Below are positions 24,258-32,540 of a DNA stretch of 33,493 nucleotides, one piece after another (position 1 is the stretch's first letter; each line of letters begins with the position of its first letter). Below the pieces are notes generated by a model. It ran no database searches. It saw only the letters and a program-made list of their open reading frames with translations, and was not told the origin of the DNA. Source of the DNA: Nocardia alni (GTDB lineage Bacteria > Actinomycetota > Actinomycetes > Mycobacteriales > Mycobacteriaceae); contig NZ_JAGPOX010000111.1 of the NCBI RefSeq assembly GCF_019038435.1, positions 1 through 33,493 on the forward strand, read 5' to 3'. Made by a program: the position numbers and the translations under genes.

Positions 24258-25565
24258 GTGGGGCAGGGGAAGCCGGGCGCGGATGCGGGTACCGGACAGA
24301 CGCGGATTCTGGTCGAGAACGGTGAGTACTGGCTGCGCAATCGTGGTGACATCGCGATGATGGAGATCACCGTGCGGCGGCTGCGGGAGCATTGGCCGCG
24401 GGCGCGCGTGGGGCTGCTCACCGAGGCGCCACGTATTCTGCGGGCGCTGGTGCCCGAGGCCGAGCCGGTGCCCGCGAGCGGAGCGTGGGGCGGCGAAACC
24501 GCCGAGACCTCGTGGGATCGGGCGCTGGCCCCGATGGCACTGCGCTGGCGTGCGGCGACCGATGGGCCCAAGACGGCCTTGCGGGGCATCCGGAACAGCG
24601 TTCGCGGCGGCGGCGAGTCGCCGGCGCCGCCTCAGCCCGCGGTGCCCGCCGCGGCCGGCGCCGCCGATCTGGTACTGGCACAGGGCGGCGGCTATCTCAC
24701 CGATATCGACCTGTACCAGGCGCATCGGGCCCTGAACCTGCTGGAATACGCGCAGGCGCAAGGGGTTCCGACGGCCATGATCGGACAGGGCCTCGGCCCC
24801 ATCGACGATCCGGGACTGCTCGAGCATGCCGCGCGAGTGCTGCCGGGGGTCGGATTCATCGGCCTGCGCGAGGGGCGGCGCGGTCCGGACCTGCTGACCA
24901 AGCTCGGCGTCGCGCCCGAGCGCATCCTGGTGACCGGAGACGACGCCATCGAACCGGCGTACCTGCTGCGCCGCCCGGAGATCGGCGGCGACCTCGGAAT
25001 CTGCTTGCGCGTCGCCTATTACGCGCGGGTCAGCGACGCCGCGCGGGCGACGCTCGGCGAGGTGGTCCGCGCCCGTGCGGCCGGTTTCGACGCGGCGCTC
25101 GCACCGCTGGTCATCTCCGAATACGACGGGGAGGACCGCCAGTGCACCCGGTCGCTGCTGACCGGCGCGGCCCGCGCCCGGGCTCCGATCGGGCGCGGCG
25201 GGAGTGCGACGGCGGTGATCCGGCAGGTCTCCGGTTGCCGGGTGGTGGTCACCAGCGCCTACCATCTGGCGGTTTTCGCGCTCGCGCAGGGGATTCCGGC
25301 CATCGGGTTGACCGCCTCCCGGTATTACGACGACAAATTCCACGGCCTGGCCGAGATATTCGGCGGCGGAATGCGAGTGGTCCGGCTGGACGCACCCGAA
25401 CTCGGGCGGTCCCTGGACGACGCGATCCGCGAGTTGTGGGAGTCCGCACCGGATCTGCGAAAGAGCCTGCTGCACAGGGCGCAGCAGCAGACAGCGGCCG
25501 CCCGCACGGGGATGGACCGGGTATACGGCCTGGTCGAGGGCGACCGGGCGCGGGAGGAACGGTAG
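24258..25565 (+). CDS. Polysaccharide pyruvyl transferase family protein
   Basis: A protein of about 435 residues of the CsaB/WcaK polysaccharide pyruvyl transferase family. It begins with RILVENGEYWLRNRGDIAMMEI (the family N-x-GD region), continues with LVLAQGGGYLTDID near residue 139 and IGQGLGPIDDP, and ends with CRVVVTSAYHLAVFALAQGIPAIG, the conserved R/S-x-x-H-L region. These enzymes put pyruvate ketals from phosphoenolpyruvate onto sugars, adding negative charge. The GTG at 24258 has GGAAGGA about eight bases upstream; longer frames to 24126 lack a site. It lies two bases before a GT2 gene on the same strand, making a small rightward operon. Confidence 0.86.
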   Translation: MGQGKPGADAGTGQTRILVENGEYWLRNRGDIAMMEITVRRLREHWPRARVGLLTEAPRILRALVPEAEPVPASGAWGGETAETSWDRALAPMALRWRAATDGPKTALRGIRNSVRGGGESPAPPQPAVPAAAGAADLVLAQGGGYLTDIDLYQAHRALNLLEYAQAQGVPTAMIGQGLGPIDDPGLLEHAARVLPGVGFIGLREGRRGPDLLTKLGVAPERILVTGDDAIEPAYLLRRPEIGGDLGICLRVAYYARVSDAARATLGEVVRARAAGFDAALAPLVISEYDGEDRQCTRSLLTGAARARAPIGRGGSATAVIRQVSGCRVVVTSAYHLAVFALAQGIPAIGLTASRYYDDKFHGLAEIFGGGMRVVRLDAPELGRSLDDAIRELWESAPDLRKSLLHRAQQQTAAARTGMDRVYGLVEGDRAREER

Positions 25566-25567
25566 CG

Positions 25568-26410
25568 ATGCGGACTGCGGCCCTGTCGGTCTGTGTACCG
25601 GCCTACAACGCCGCGCGCACACTCGCGGTGACGATGGAGTCGATCCTGGCCCAGGACGAGGACTTCGAACTGCTGGTGCTGGACAACGCCAGTGCCGACC
25701 GGACGGGCGCGGTCGCCGCCGGATTCCAGGATGAGCGGGTACGCATCGAGCGCAACGACCGGGTGCTGCCCATCGGCGACAACTGGAATCGCGTGGTATC
25801 GGCATCGCGCGGGGAACTGGTGAAGGTCGTGTGCGCCGACGATATTCTGTTCCCGGGCGCGTTGAAGGCGCAGCTGGGTTTGATGCGTGATCGCGAGATC
25901 GCGGTGGCCTCATCGAAATTCGACGTGATCGACGAGTCCGGTCTGATCGAGGACAGCGGGCTCGGTCTGCCCGGCCTGCTGGGACTGCATCCGGTGCGCA
26001 CCCTGATGCGCACGATCGTGCGATGCGGCCCCGCGGAATTCGGCCCGACGGCGGCGGCGGTGTTCCGGCGCGCGGATTTCGATCGGGTGGGCGGATTCCG
26101 GGGCGATCTGGTCTTCCCGATGGACGTCGACCTGTTCGCGCGGGTGTGCGAGTTCGGCATGTTCTACGGAGCGTCGGATGTGCTTGCGGCATGGCGTAAT
26201 TCGTCATTCAATCTGTGCAGTAGGAGTTCGACGGCCTCGAAGCTGATCGAGCTGGCGCGCTTTCACCACCGGCTGGCCCGGGAATACCCGGACCTGATCG
26301 GCGCGGCCGATGTGGCGGCCGCGGATATGCGGCTGCTACGCCAGGGCTCGGCACGGTTACGGATCCGGGCGGAAGCGTCGATTCTGCGCCGCCCGGAACT
26401 GCTGCGATGA
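25568..26410 (+). CDS. GT2-family glycosyltransferase
   Basis: A 280-residue GT-A glycosyltransferase. It begins ALSVCVPAYNAARTLAVTMESIL and has LVLDNASADRT near residue 40 and the metal-binding DD in VCADDILFPGAL near 87. A late FPMDVDLFARVCEFG segment matches the acceptor-side ED/D region. It would add one sugar to the lipid-linked repeat. The ATG is two bases after the stop of the pyruvyl transferase gene, with GGAGG ten bases upstream. The gene ends 15 bases before the stop of the convergent porin gene, with no visible terminator between them. Confidence 0.88.
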   Translation: MRTAALSVCVPAYNAARTLAVTMESILAQDEDFELLVLDNASADRTGAVAAGFQDERVRIERNDRVLPIGDNWNRVVSASRGELVKVVCADDILFPGALKAQLGLMRDREIAVASSKFDVIDESGLIEDSGLGLPGLLGLHPVRTLMRTIVRCGPAEFGPTAAAVFRRADFDRVGGFRGDLVFPMDVDLFARVCEFGMFYGASDVLAAWRNSSFNLCSRSSTASKLIELARFHHRLAREYPDLIGAADVAAADMRLLRQGSARLRIRAEASILRRPELLR

Positions 26411-26425
26411 GCACCGGCGCCACGT

Positions 26426-27052
26426 TCAGAGCTTCGTGGTCGGACCGTACGCGATCACGGTGTCGCCGTCGCTGCTGACCAGCTTCACGAACGGCCGGAT
26501 CGTCGTGGTACCCAGGACGCCCGTGACCGTGCAATGGAATCCGGACAACCGGATGAATCCCTCGGCCCCGTGCACATCGCCGTCGGCGGCGTCCACCGAC
26601 TTGACTCCGGGCCCCAGGCCGACGTCGAGTTCGCCGCCGATCCGGGGGACGAGGTCGTTGAAGTCCAGCGCAGGGGGATTCGTCAGCTCGAACTCGAGTC
26701 CCGGTGTCTCGTACTCGAATTTGAGCTTGCCGTCCAGTGTCGCCGGATAGCCGACCATGTATCCCACGGTGATGTGCCCGTGCCAGTCCTTCGCGCCGGG
26801 GCCGGATACATGGAAGGCGGCCGTCCCGTCGTGGTACCACTCGCGGGTCAGCGGATTGCCGTCCATCGGCTGTACGGCGGTGATCCGGGTGTCCTCCGAC
26901 AGGGCCTGCACCGTTCGCAGGTCGTGGTCGATGACGCTGTTGGCGCCGTCGATGGTCGCGTCGGCAGGGCTCGCGCCGACGGTTGCGCCGAGGGCGATGG
27001 CGGCGACTGCGGATAGTGTGCAGACGATGGCGCGATGCTGTGAATACCTCAT
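26426..27052 (-). CDS. MspA-family mycomembrane porin
   Basis: A 208-residue MspA/NfpA-type porin. A signal peptide ends near residue 32 (SPADA). The mature part shows the family core: NSVIDHDLRTVQ, NPLTREWYHDGTAAFHVSGPGAKDWHGHITVGYMVGYP, FEYETPGLEF, GAEGFIRLSGFHCTVTG and RPFVKLVSSDGDTVIAYG. MspA proteins form octameric goblet-shaped channels in the mycolic-acid outer membrane. The stretch matching the MspA constriction loop is shortened and lacks the DDGD charge cluster, and one cysteine is present in the mature chain. The gene sits alone inside a polysaccharide locus, 117 bases downstream of a C-methyltransferase-like gene on the same strand. The start has GGGG about nine bases upstream. 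Confidence 0.9.
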   Translation of the reverse strand: MRYSQHRAIVCTLSAVAAIALGATVGASPADATIDGANSVIDHDLRTVQALSEDTRITAVQPMDGNPLTREWYHDGTAAFHVSGPGAKDWHGHITVGYMVGYPATLDGKLKFEYETPGLEFELTNPPALDFNDLVPRIGGELDVGLGPGVKSVDAADGDVHGAEGFIRLSGFHCTVTGVLGTTTIRPFVKLVSSDGDTVIAYGPTTKL

Positions 27053-27169
27053 GTCTCAACCCCGATTGTGTGTTGGTAATGCGCTGTGATCAGCACGGGC
27101 GCATGTCTTCCCGCCGCGGTCGTAATCCCGCCCCCTGTGTCGCGGCATATGATGTGAGGTGCGTGAACG

Positions 27170-28276
27170 TCACGGTGGCCGGGGAACCTCGACCACCCAC
27201 GCGGATTCGAGCGACGGGAACTCCGAGCGCACCTCCGGCAGCAGATCGGGCACGGTCAGCAATACTCGATCGGGGTGGGCGGCAACGAGTTCCGCCGGGG
27301 TGATGATCGGGATGTCGGTGCCGGGCATGCGCCGTCCGTGTTTGGCGGGCGATGCGTCGGCCACCGCGCACAGGAGGCCGAGATGCGCGCCGGCCCGGGC
27401 GAACAGGGCCACCGCGCGCGAGGCCGCGCCGTACGCGTAGACCCGATGGTCCACGGACGTCTCGTATTCCAGCCAGGTGCGCAGAGCGAGGGCCTGGCTG
27501 TCCGCCGCCTCCTGGAGCGATGCGAGATTTCGCGGCGCGATCAGGCCGGACTCGGCGGCCACCAGGCGGTGTAGCGGGCCTGGAGGGTCGGCGGGTAGTC
27601 GCAGGGGGTCACCCGGGTCGGCGGCGGCCGCGACGAGCACCGTGCCGCCGTAGAGGTCGAATTCCCATGCGGCCATGACCCGCAGGCCCGCCGAGGCCAT
27701 CAAGGTGCGCAGCGCGGGCACGCTGTAGTAGGCGAAATGACCGTGCCGCAGGGCATTCCATTGGCCGTGTGTGACGATGGCGCGCAGCGAATGGAATTGC
27801 AGCAACAGCACACCGTAGGGTGCGAGGGCGGCCGCGCGGGCGCGAACCGCGCTGTGCTGGTCGGGTTCGTGCATCAGCCCGAAGCTGTCGATGACGACAT
27901 CGGCCGGCTGGTCGGGGGTTTCGGTGAAGCCGCGCGCGGTCAGCAGCGGCGCCCAGGCGCCGCCGTGCGGACTGCCGAATTCGCGGACGGTGGCGCCGCC
28001 GCGCAGCCAACCGGCGTCGGCGACGCGGGCCACGGCATCGGCGGCCTGCTCGCGCAGCGCCCGCGGCTCGAGGCCGCGCGGTTCGGCGGCGATCGTATCG
28101 TCGTCGGCGAGCTGGGCCAGCCCGCATCGGCGGCACAGCGCCATCGCGAGCCGGTGGGTCGGATCGGCGGCCACGGGCTCGGTGGCCGGGGGAAAGTGGT
28201 CGGCGGCGGGCATCGCGCCCAGATCCAGGATCTCGTCGAGTTCCTTTGCGGCACAGGCGCGACACGGACCGTTCAT
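27170..28276 (-). CDS. Degenerate C-methyltransferase-like protein
   Basis: A 368-residue protein with the three-part layout of sugar C-methyltransferases: an N-terminal zinc domain (Cys5, Cys8, Cys48, Cys51), a methyltransferase-like core, and the C-terminal domain typical of this family (from about 270; YGAASRAVALF). The core is damaged. Motif I survives as REFGSPHGG (98-106), but the next 35 or so residues, which hold the ribose-binding IEP in the intact paralogue at 31296-32540, are missing. The catalytic YHEHF is RHGHF (177-181), and the N-terminal YxYxS region is gone. It may act as a partner or binder rather than a methyltransferase. ATG 28276 lies only 14 bases from the divergent epimerase gene. 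Confidence 0.8.
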   Translation of the reverse strand: MNGPCRACAAKELDEILDLGAMPAADHFPPATEPVAADPTHRLAMALCRRCGLAQLADDDTIAAEPRGLEPRALREQAADAVARVADAGWLRGGATVREFGSPHGGAWAPLLTARGFTETPDQPADVVIDSFGLMHEPDQHSAVRARAAALAPYGVLLLQFHSLRAIVTHGQWNALRHGHFAYYSVPALRTLMASAGLRVMAAWEFDLYGGTVLVAAAADPGDPLRLPADPPGPLHRLVAAESGLIAPRNLASLQEAADSQALALRTWLEYETSVDHRVYAYGAASRAVALFARAGAHLGLLCAVADASPAKHGRRMPGTDIPIITPAELVAAHPDRVLLTVPDLLPEVRSEFPSLESAWVVEVPRPP

Positions 28277-28290
28277 GAGAGGATGACCCG

Positions 28291-28854
28291 GTGCGAATCG
28301 AGCCGACGGCACTGGCCGATGTACTGGTCCTGACCCCCGAACCGTTCCGTGACGAGCGCGGGCTGTTCACCCGAACCTTCGACGCGCAGGAGTTCGACGC
28401 CTTCCTGGGGGTGTCCGGGGCCGGTGCGGCGTTCGTCCAGGACTCCCAGTCGCGTTCGGTGCGCGGTGTGGTGCGCGGCATGCACGGCCGGTCCGGGCGC
28501 GGCGAGGCGAAGCTGGTGCGGTGCGCGCACGGCGCGATTCACGACGTGCTCGTCGATATCCGCCCGCTGTCGCCCACCTTCGGCCGGGTGGAAGCATTTC
28601 ACTTGGACGACAACGCCTTCCGGCAGCTGTACGTCCCGCCGGGATTCCTGCACGGCTTCCAGGCCCTGACCGATACCGCCGACGTGTGCTATCGGATCGA
28701 TCGGCCGCACGATCCGGCACAGGATATCGCGGTGGCGTACGACGATCCGGAGCTGGCGATCCCGTGGCCGGCGCCGGTGAGTGCCGTCTCCTCGCGCGAC
28801 CGGGCGGCGGGCAGCTGGGCACGCCTGCGGGCGCATCTCACGCCCCGATCGTGA
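28291..28854 (+). CDS. RmlC-type dTDP-4-keto-sugar 3,5-epimerase family protein
   Basis: A 187-residue cupin of the RmlC family, which epimerises nucleotide-linked 4-keto-6-deoxy sugars at C3 and/or C5. Typical motifs are RDERGLFTRTF (20-30), the catalytic histidine in VVRGMHGRSG (His65), HDVLVDIRPLSPTFG, QLYVPPGFLHGF (112-123), and YDDPELAIPWP, whose aspartate (Asp151) pairs with the histidine. Whether it acts on C3, C5 or both cannot be read. The GTG start follows AGAGG by eight bases, and this ribosome site lies in the 14-base gap to the divergent methyltransferase-like gene. Its end overlaps the end of the convergent SDR gene by 17 bases. Confidence 0.86.
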   Translation: MRIEPTALADVLVLTPEPFRDERGLFTRTFDAQEFDAFLGVSGAGAAFVQDSQSRSVRGVVRGMHGRSGRGEAKLVRCAHGAIHDVLVDIRPLSPTFGRVEAFHLDDNAFRQLYVPPGFLHGFQALTDTADVCYRIDRPHDPAQDIAVAYDDPELAIPWPAPVSAVSSRDRAAGSWARLRAHLTPRS

Positions 28855-29866
28855 CGCGCCGCAGCGAGTCATCCAGCACCCCGGTAGCTTTGAGGTCTTG
28901 CAGCCGGGCCAGGCGGGTGAATCGGTGCGTGAAGTCGTGCGCGGACAGCCCACGCGCGGAGTATTCGCGGTGGAGCTCGGTGGCCCCGGAGCGCACGCTC
29001 CATCCCGCCTCGAAGCCCAATGCCTCGCGCACGGCGGTGAAATCGACCCGATACGAGCGCGGATCCGGCCCCGTCTCGCCGGTGATCACCACGCGCGAGC
29101 CGGGCACCACCTCCGCGACCGCCTGCGCGATCTGCGCTACGGTCAGGTTGTTCGACTCGTCGCCGATATTGAAGGCGCGGGCGCGGATTCGGCCCACGGG
29201 CGCGGTCAGGCACAGCTCGAAAGCCCGGGCGATATCAGCGGCGTGGACCAGCGGGCGCCACGGCGTGCCGTCCGAGAGCACCCGCACCTCGCCGCTGAGC
29301 ACCGCGTGCCCGACCAGGTTGTTGAGCACGATATCCGTGCGCAGCCTGGGCGAGAAGCCGAATGCGGTGGCGTTGCGCAGGAACACCGGGCAGAAGTCCG
29401 CGTCGGCGAGCGCGGCCACGTCGTCCTCCACTCGTACCTTGCTCGTCGCGTAGGGGGTGAGCGGGCGCAGCGGCGCGGACTCGTCGACCAGCCCGTCACC
29501 TGCCGAGCCGTACACCGAACAGGTCGAGGCGTACAGGAACCGGCGCACCCCAGCGGATTTGGCGAGCTTGGCCAGGCGCACCGAGGCTCGGTAGTTGACG
29601 TCGTAGGTGACCTTCGGGGCCAAGGCGCCCAGCGGATCGTTCGACAGCGCCGCCAAGTGGGCCACCGCATCGAATCCGGTGAGCGTATCGACGCTCACCT
29701 CCCGCAGATCCACGGTGCTTCCCGGCGGATCGGCGGGGGTGGCGCCCAGCACACAGTCGGCGTAGTAACCGATGTCCAGGCCGTGCACCTCATGTCCGGC
29801 CGCGCGTAGCACCGGGACCATGACGGTGCCGAGATATCCCTGATGTCCGGTGACGAGCACACGCAC
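28838..29866 (-). CDS. Extended SDR sugar-nucleotide epimerase/dehydratase
   Basis: A 342-residue extended short-chain dehydrogenase acting on a nucleotide sugar. The NAD-binding motif is TGHQGYLG (6-13), the active site is Y139-x3-K143 with the preceding STCSVYG, and the C-terminal substrate domain has FNIGDESNNLTVAQIAQAV. It may be a 4-epimerase, 4-reductase or 4,6-dehydratase; the sequence does not settle which. The GTG start has an AGAGGTGA ribosome site, and it lies six bases after the PIG-L stop, as the last gene of a four-gene leftward sugar operon. Confidence 0.86.
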   Translation of the reverse strand: MRVLVTGHQGYLGTVMVPVLRAAGHEVHGLDIGYYADCVLGATPADPPGSTVDLREVSVDTLTGFDAVAHLAALSNDPLGALAPKVTYDVNYRASVRLAKLAKSAGVRRFLYASTCSVYGSAGDGLVDESAPLRPLTPYATSKVRVEDDVAALADADFCPVFLRNATAFGFSPRLRTDIVLNNLVGHAVLSGEVRVLSDGTPWRPLVHAADIARAFELCLTAPVGRIRARAFNIGDESNNLTVAQIAQAVAEVVPGSRVVITGETGPDPRSYRVDFTAVREALGFEAGWSVRSGATELHREYSARGLSAHDFTHRFTRLARLQDLKATGVLDDSLRRVTIGA

Positions 29867-29872
29867 TGTCTT

Positions 29873-30520
29873 TCACCTCTCGAAAACCAAGACGGCCTTG
29901 TCGACGACGAAGGCCTCCGCATGTTCGGCACGGCACTGCACTCCGCGCAGCCGCGACAGACCCAGGAAGGCCGATTCGTCGAACCAGTCCCGATCCCGTT
30001 GCGAGCGATAGTGTTCGACCAGCAGCCGCGCCTTGAGGTGGGCGACCGCGGCCGGCAGCGGATGAAACAGCGTGGGGCGCGGCGTATCCGACTCCCACTT
30101 GAGGATCTCGTAACCCAGCAGTACATGGTCACGGAATTCGGTGGGCGCCAACCGCGCCAGCAACCGGTGATCCTGGTGTGCGTCAGCGGGCTGCGGTGCG
30201 AACACCAGATCCGGATCGCCGCGACGCGCCAGCGCGGCGAGCGCCTGCTTGACCGACTCCCAGTGCGCGGGCGTGTGACCGTCCGGCAGGTCCAGCACGG
30301 TCAGCTCGATATCCGCTCCGGGAGCGAAGGATTCCAGGGCCTTGCGTTCCTCGTCCTCGCGTTCGGTTCCGCCACCGCACAGCACCAGCGCCCGCACGCG
30401 CAGACCGGGCACTGCCGTGGCCAGGGTCAGCAGTGTGCCGCCCGCGCCGATGGCCAGATCGTCGCAGTGCGCGCCCAGCAGCGCGATCTCCCGAATCCCG
30501 GGCGCGTGCAGGCTCAGCAT
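29873..30520 (-). CDS. PIG-L/LmbE-family deacetylase
   Basis: A 215-residue zinc-dependent deacetylase of the PIG-L/LmbE family. The zinc motif HxDD is seen as AHCDDLAIGAGGTL (17-30) with His18, Asp20 and Asp21, and the third ligand region as DAHQDHR (113-119). Family members remove acetyl groups from N-acetyl-glucosamine derivatives (as MshB does) or other N-acetyl sugars. In this operon it probably deacetylates a sugar in the nucleotide-sugar or lipid-linked stage, which is inferred from context. The ATG overlaps the stop of the upstream nucleotidyltransferase gene by seven bases. Confidence 0.88.
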   Translation of the reverse strand: MLSLHAPGIREIALLGAHCDDLAIGAGGTLLTLATAVPGLRVRALVLCGGGTEREDEERKALESFAPGADIELTVLDLPDGHTPAHWESVKQALAALARRGDPDLVFAPQPADAHQDHRLLARLAPTEFRDHVLLGYEILKWESDTPRPTLFHPLPAAVAHLKARLLVEHYRSQRDRDWFDESAFLGLSRLRGVQCRAEHAEAFVVDKAVLVFER

Positions 30521-31299
30521 GCCGGGCTCGGTTCCCAGACCATCCACGGCCGCCGCCCGGCGTGGTAGGCGGCGTCGAGATCGGCGCGTTCCTTGAAGGT
30601 GTCGGCCGGCTTCCAGAATCCCAGATGCTGGTAGCCCACGAGACGGCCCTGGGCGGCCAGTGCCCCGCAGGCGTCCTCGACCAGGTCGCCGCCGGGCGGC
30701 AGCAGGTCGAAAACCTCTTGGGAGAGCACGAAGTAGCCGCCGTTCTCCCAGATCGGCAGTTGCGCGACGGGTGTGATGCGCTCCACCGCACCGGTGGCCG
30801 TGACATCCACGCAGTGGAACGAGGATTGCGGCGGCACGATCATCATCGATGCGCCCGCCTGGGCGGCGACGCATTTGTCGATCATCTCGTCCAGCGGCGC
30901 GTCGGTGAGCACATCGGCGTAGTTGGCCAGGAAATACGGTTGGTCGGCAACGTGTTCGCGCACGCGGCGCAGCCGCTCACCGATCGCGGACTCGACCCCG
31001 GTGTCGACGAAGGTGATCGTCCAATCGCTGATGTCCGAGCCGAGCAGCTGGACCCGGCCACCGTGGATGACGAAGTCGTTGGACATCGCCTCCTGGTAGG
31101 TCAGGAAGAAGTTCTTGATATGCGCCGCACCGTAACCGAGACACAGGATGAACTCGGTGTGCCCGAAGTGCGCGTAGTAGCGCATGACGTGCCACAGCAG
31201 CGGGCGCGGCCCGACCAGCTGCATGGGCTTGGGCACCGGATCCGCGGCGTCGCCGCGCATGCGCATCCCGTAACCGCCGCAGAACAGCACCACCTTCAT
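30514..31299 (-). CDS. RfbF-like sugar-phosphate nucleotidyltransferase
   Basis: A 261-residue nucleotidyltransferase resembling glucose-1-phosphate cytidylyltransferase (RfbF). The signature loop reads CGGYGMRMRGD (7-17), followed by PKPMQLVGPRPLLWHVMRYYAHFGHTEFILCLGY, very close to the RfbF pattern. The metal-binding aspartate is in YADVLTD (127-133), and FWKPADTFKERADLD stands where RfbF has its FW-x-P-x-DT segment. It should make a CDP- or dTDP-linked sugar for the locus. The loop differs from the usual GGxGTR by having methionine for threonine, so the nucleotide used is uncertain. The ATG overlaps the upstream methyltransferase stop as ATGA. Confidence 0.85.
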   Translation of the reverse strand: MKVVLFCGGYGMRMRGDAADPVPKPMQLVGPRPLLWHVMRYYAHFGHTEFILCLGYGAAHIKNFFLTYQEAMSNDFVIHGGRVQLLGSDISDWTITFVDTGVESAIGERLRRVREHVADQPYFLANYADVLTDAPLDEMIDKCVAAQAGASMMIVPPQSSFHCVDVTATGAVERITPVAQLPIWENGGYFVLSQEVFDLLPPGGDLVEDACGALAAQGRLVGYQHLGFWKPADTFKERADLDAAYHAGRRPWMVWEPSPAC

Positions 31300-32540
31300 C
31301 GCGCGTCCCCAGAGTCGGTGAACACCGCCGGATGCAGCGTGGGCATCGGGAATACCAGGTGCGCACCCCAGTCGCGGATATGCCGCAGCTGGCTGGTGAG
31401 TTCGGCCTCGAGATTCCAGGGCAGCGCGAGCACCACGTCCGGGCGATCGGCGTCCAGGTGCTCGGGCGGATGGATCGGGATGCGAGTGCCCGGTGTGTAG
31501 CGGCCCTGTTTGTAAGGGTTGCGATCGACGGTGTAGGACAACAGGTCCGGGCGGATGCCGCAGTAGTTGAGCAGCGTATTGCCCTTGCCCGGAGCGCCGT
31601 AGCCGGCCACCCGCTTCCCGCCGGCGCGACAGGCGAGCAGATAGCGGAGCAGATCGTGGCGTACCACCTCGGCCCGTGACCGCAGTCCGGAATATCCGTC
31701 GGCGGTGTGCAATCCGGCCTGCGCCTCGATCGCGAGCACGCGCGCGATGCGTGGGCTCGGTTGCGCGACGCCGTCGGGCCGCACCCACAGCCGCAGGGAA
31801 CCTCCGTGTGTCGGCAGCAGTTCCACGTCCACGACGGTGAGACCGCCGGTGGCCAGCGCGTATTGGGCCGACAGCAGCGTGTAGTACTGGAAGTGCTCGT
31901 GGTAGACGGTGTCGAACTGTCCGTGCCGCACCAGGTTCAGTGCGTGATGCACCTCGATGGTGAGCCAGCCGTCGTCCGCGAGCAGCTCGCGCAACGCCCG
32001 GGTGAAGCCGATGAGATCGGGGACGTGGGCGTAGACGTTGTTGGCCACCACCAGATCCGCGGGGCCGTATTCGGCGCGGATCTTCGCCGCGAGCTCCTCG
32101 TCCAGGAACCCGGTCGTGGTCGGAACGCCGCGCTCGCGGGCCGCGGCGCCCACGTTGACCGACGGTTCGATTCCGAGACAGGGGATTCCGGCCGCCACCG
32201 CGTGCTGGAGCAGGTACCCATCGTTGCTGGCGACCTCGACCAGCAGGGACTGCGCGTCCAGGTCGAGCTGGGTCACGGCGTGGTCGACGAAGGTTTTCGC
32301 GTGCCGTACCCAGCTGTCGGAGTAGGAGGCGAAGTAGGCGTACTCGGTGAACGTCTCGTCGGGGGTGATCAGCGCGGGGATCTGGAGCAGCAGACAGTCC
32401 TGGCATATCCGCAGATGCAGCGGATATGTGGTCTCGGGTTCATCCAATTCTATTTCGGTCAGAAATTTCTCACATGGCGGGGTCGCGCCGAGGTCGAGCA
32501 CGCTGACCAGGCGCACGGAATCGCAGAGACGGCAATGCAC
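31296..32540 (-). CDS. SAM-dependent sugar C-methyltransferase
   Basis: A protein of about 414 residues with the full three-part layout of sugar C-methyltransferases: a zinc domain (Cys3, Cys6, Cys46, Cys49), a SAM-binding core and a C-terminal domain containing GKRVAGYGAPGKGNTLLNY. The SAM motif EVASNDGYLL is at 102-111, the ribose-binding IEP at 124-126 and the catalytic YHEHF at 213-217; the YxYxS region near 67 is also intact. By analogy with TcaB9 it would methylate C3 of a 4-keto nucleotide sugar. The GTG at 32540 was chosen because GGGGAA lies seven bases upstream. A GTG at 32555 would add five residues but has no spaced site. It is the first gene of the leftward sugar operon. Confidence 0.88.
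   Translation of the reverse strand: MHCRLCDSVRLVSVLDLGATPPCEKFLTEIELDEPETTYPLHLRICQDCLLLQIPALITPDETFTEYAYFASYSDSWVRHAKTFVDHAVTQLDLDAQSLLVEVASNDGYLLQHAVAAGIPCLGIEPSVNVGAAARERGVPTTTGFLDEELAAKIRAEYGPADLVVANNVYAHVPDLIGFTRALRELLADDGWLTIEVHHALNLVRHGQFDTVYHEHFQYYTLLSAQYALATGGLTVVDVELLPTHGGSLRLWVRPDGVAQPSPRIARVLAIEAQAGLHTADGYSGLRSRAEVVRHDLLRYLLACRAGGKRVAGYGAPGKGNTLLNYCGIRPDLLSYTVDRNPYKQGRYTPGTRIPIHPPEHLDADRPDVVLALPWNLEAELTSQLRHIRDWGAHLVFPMPTLHPAVFTDSGDAR

Noticed and set aside
22827..26207. A 1126-codon minus-strand open frame ending in a GT4 glycosyltransferase
   Set aside because: The residues upstream of 23903 lie opposite the pyruvyl transferase and GT2 genes and are low-complexity, rich in Pro, Arg and Gly. 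The real gene is the last 358 codons.
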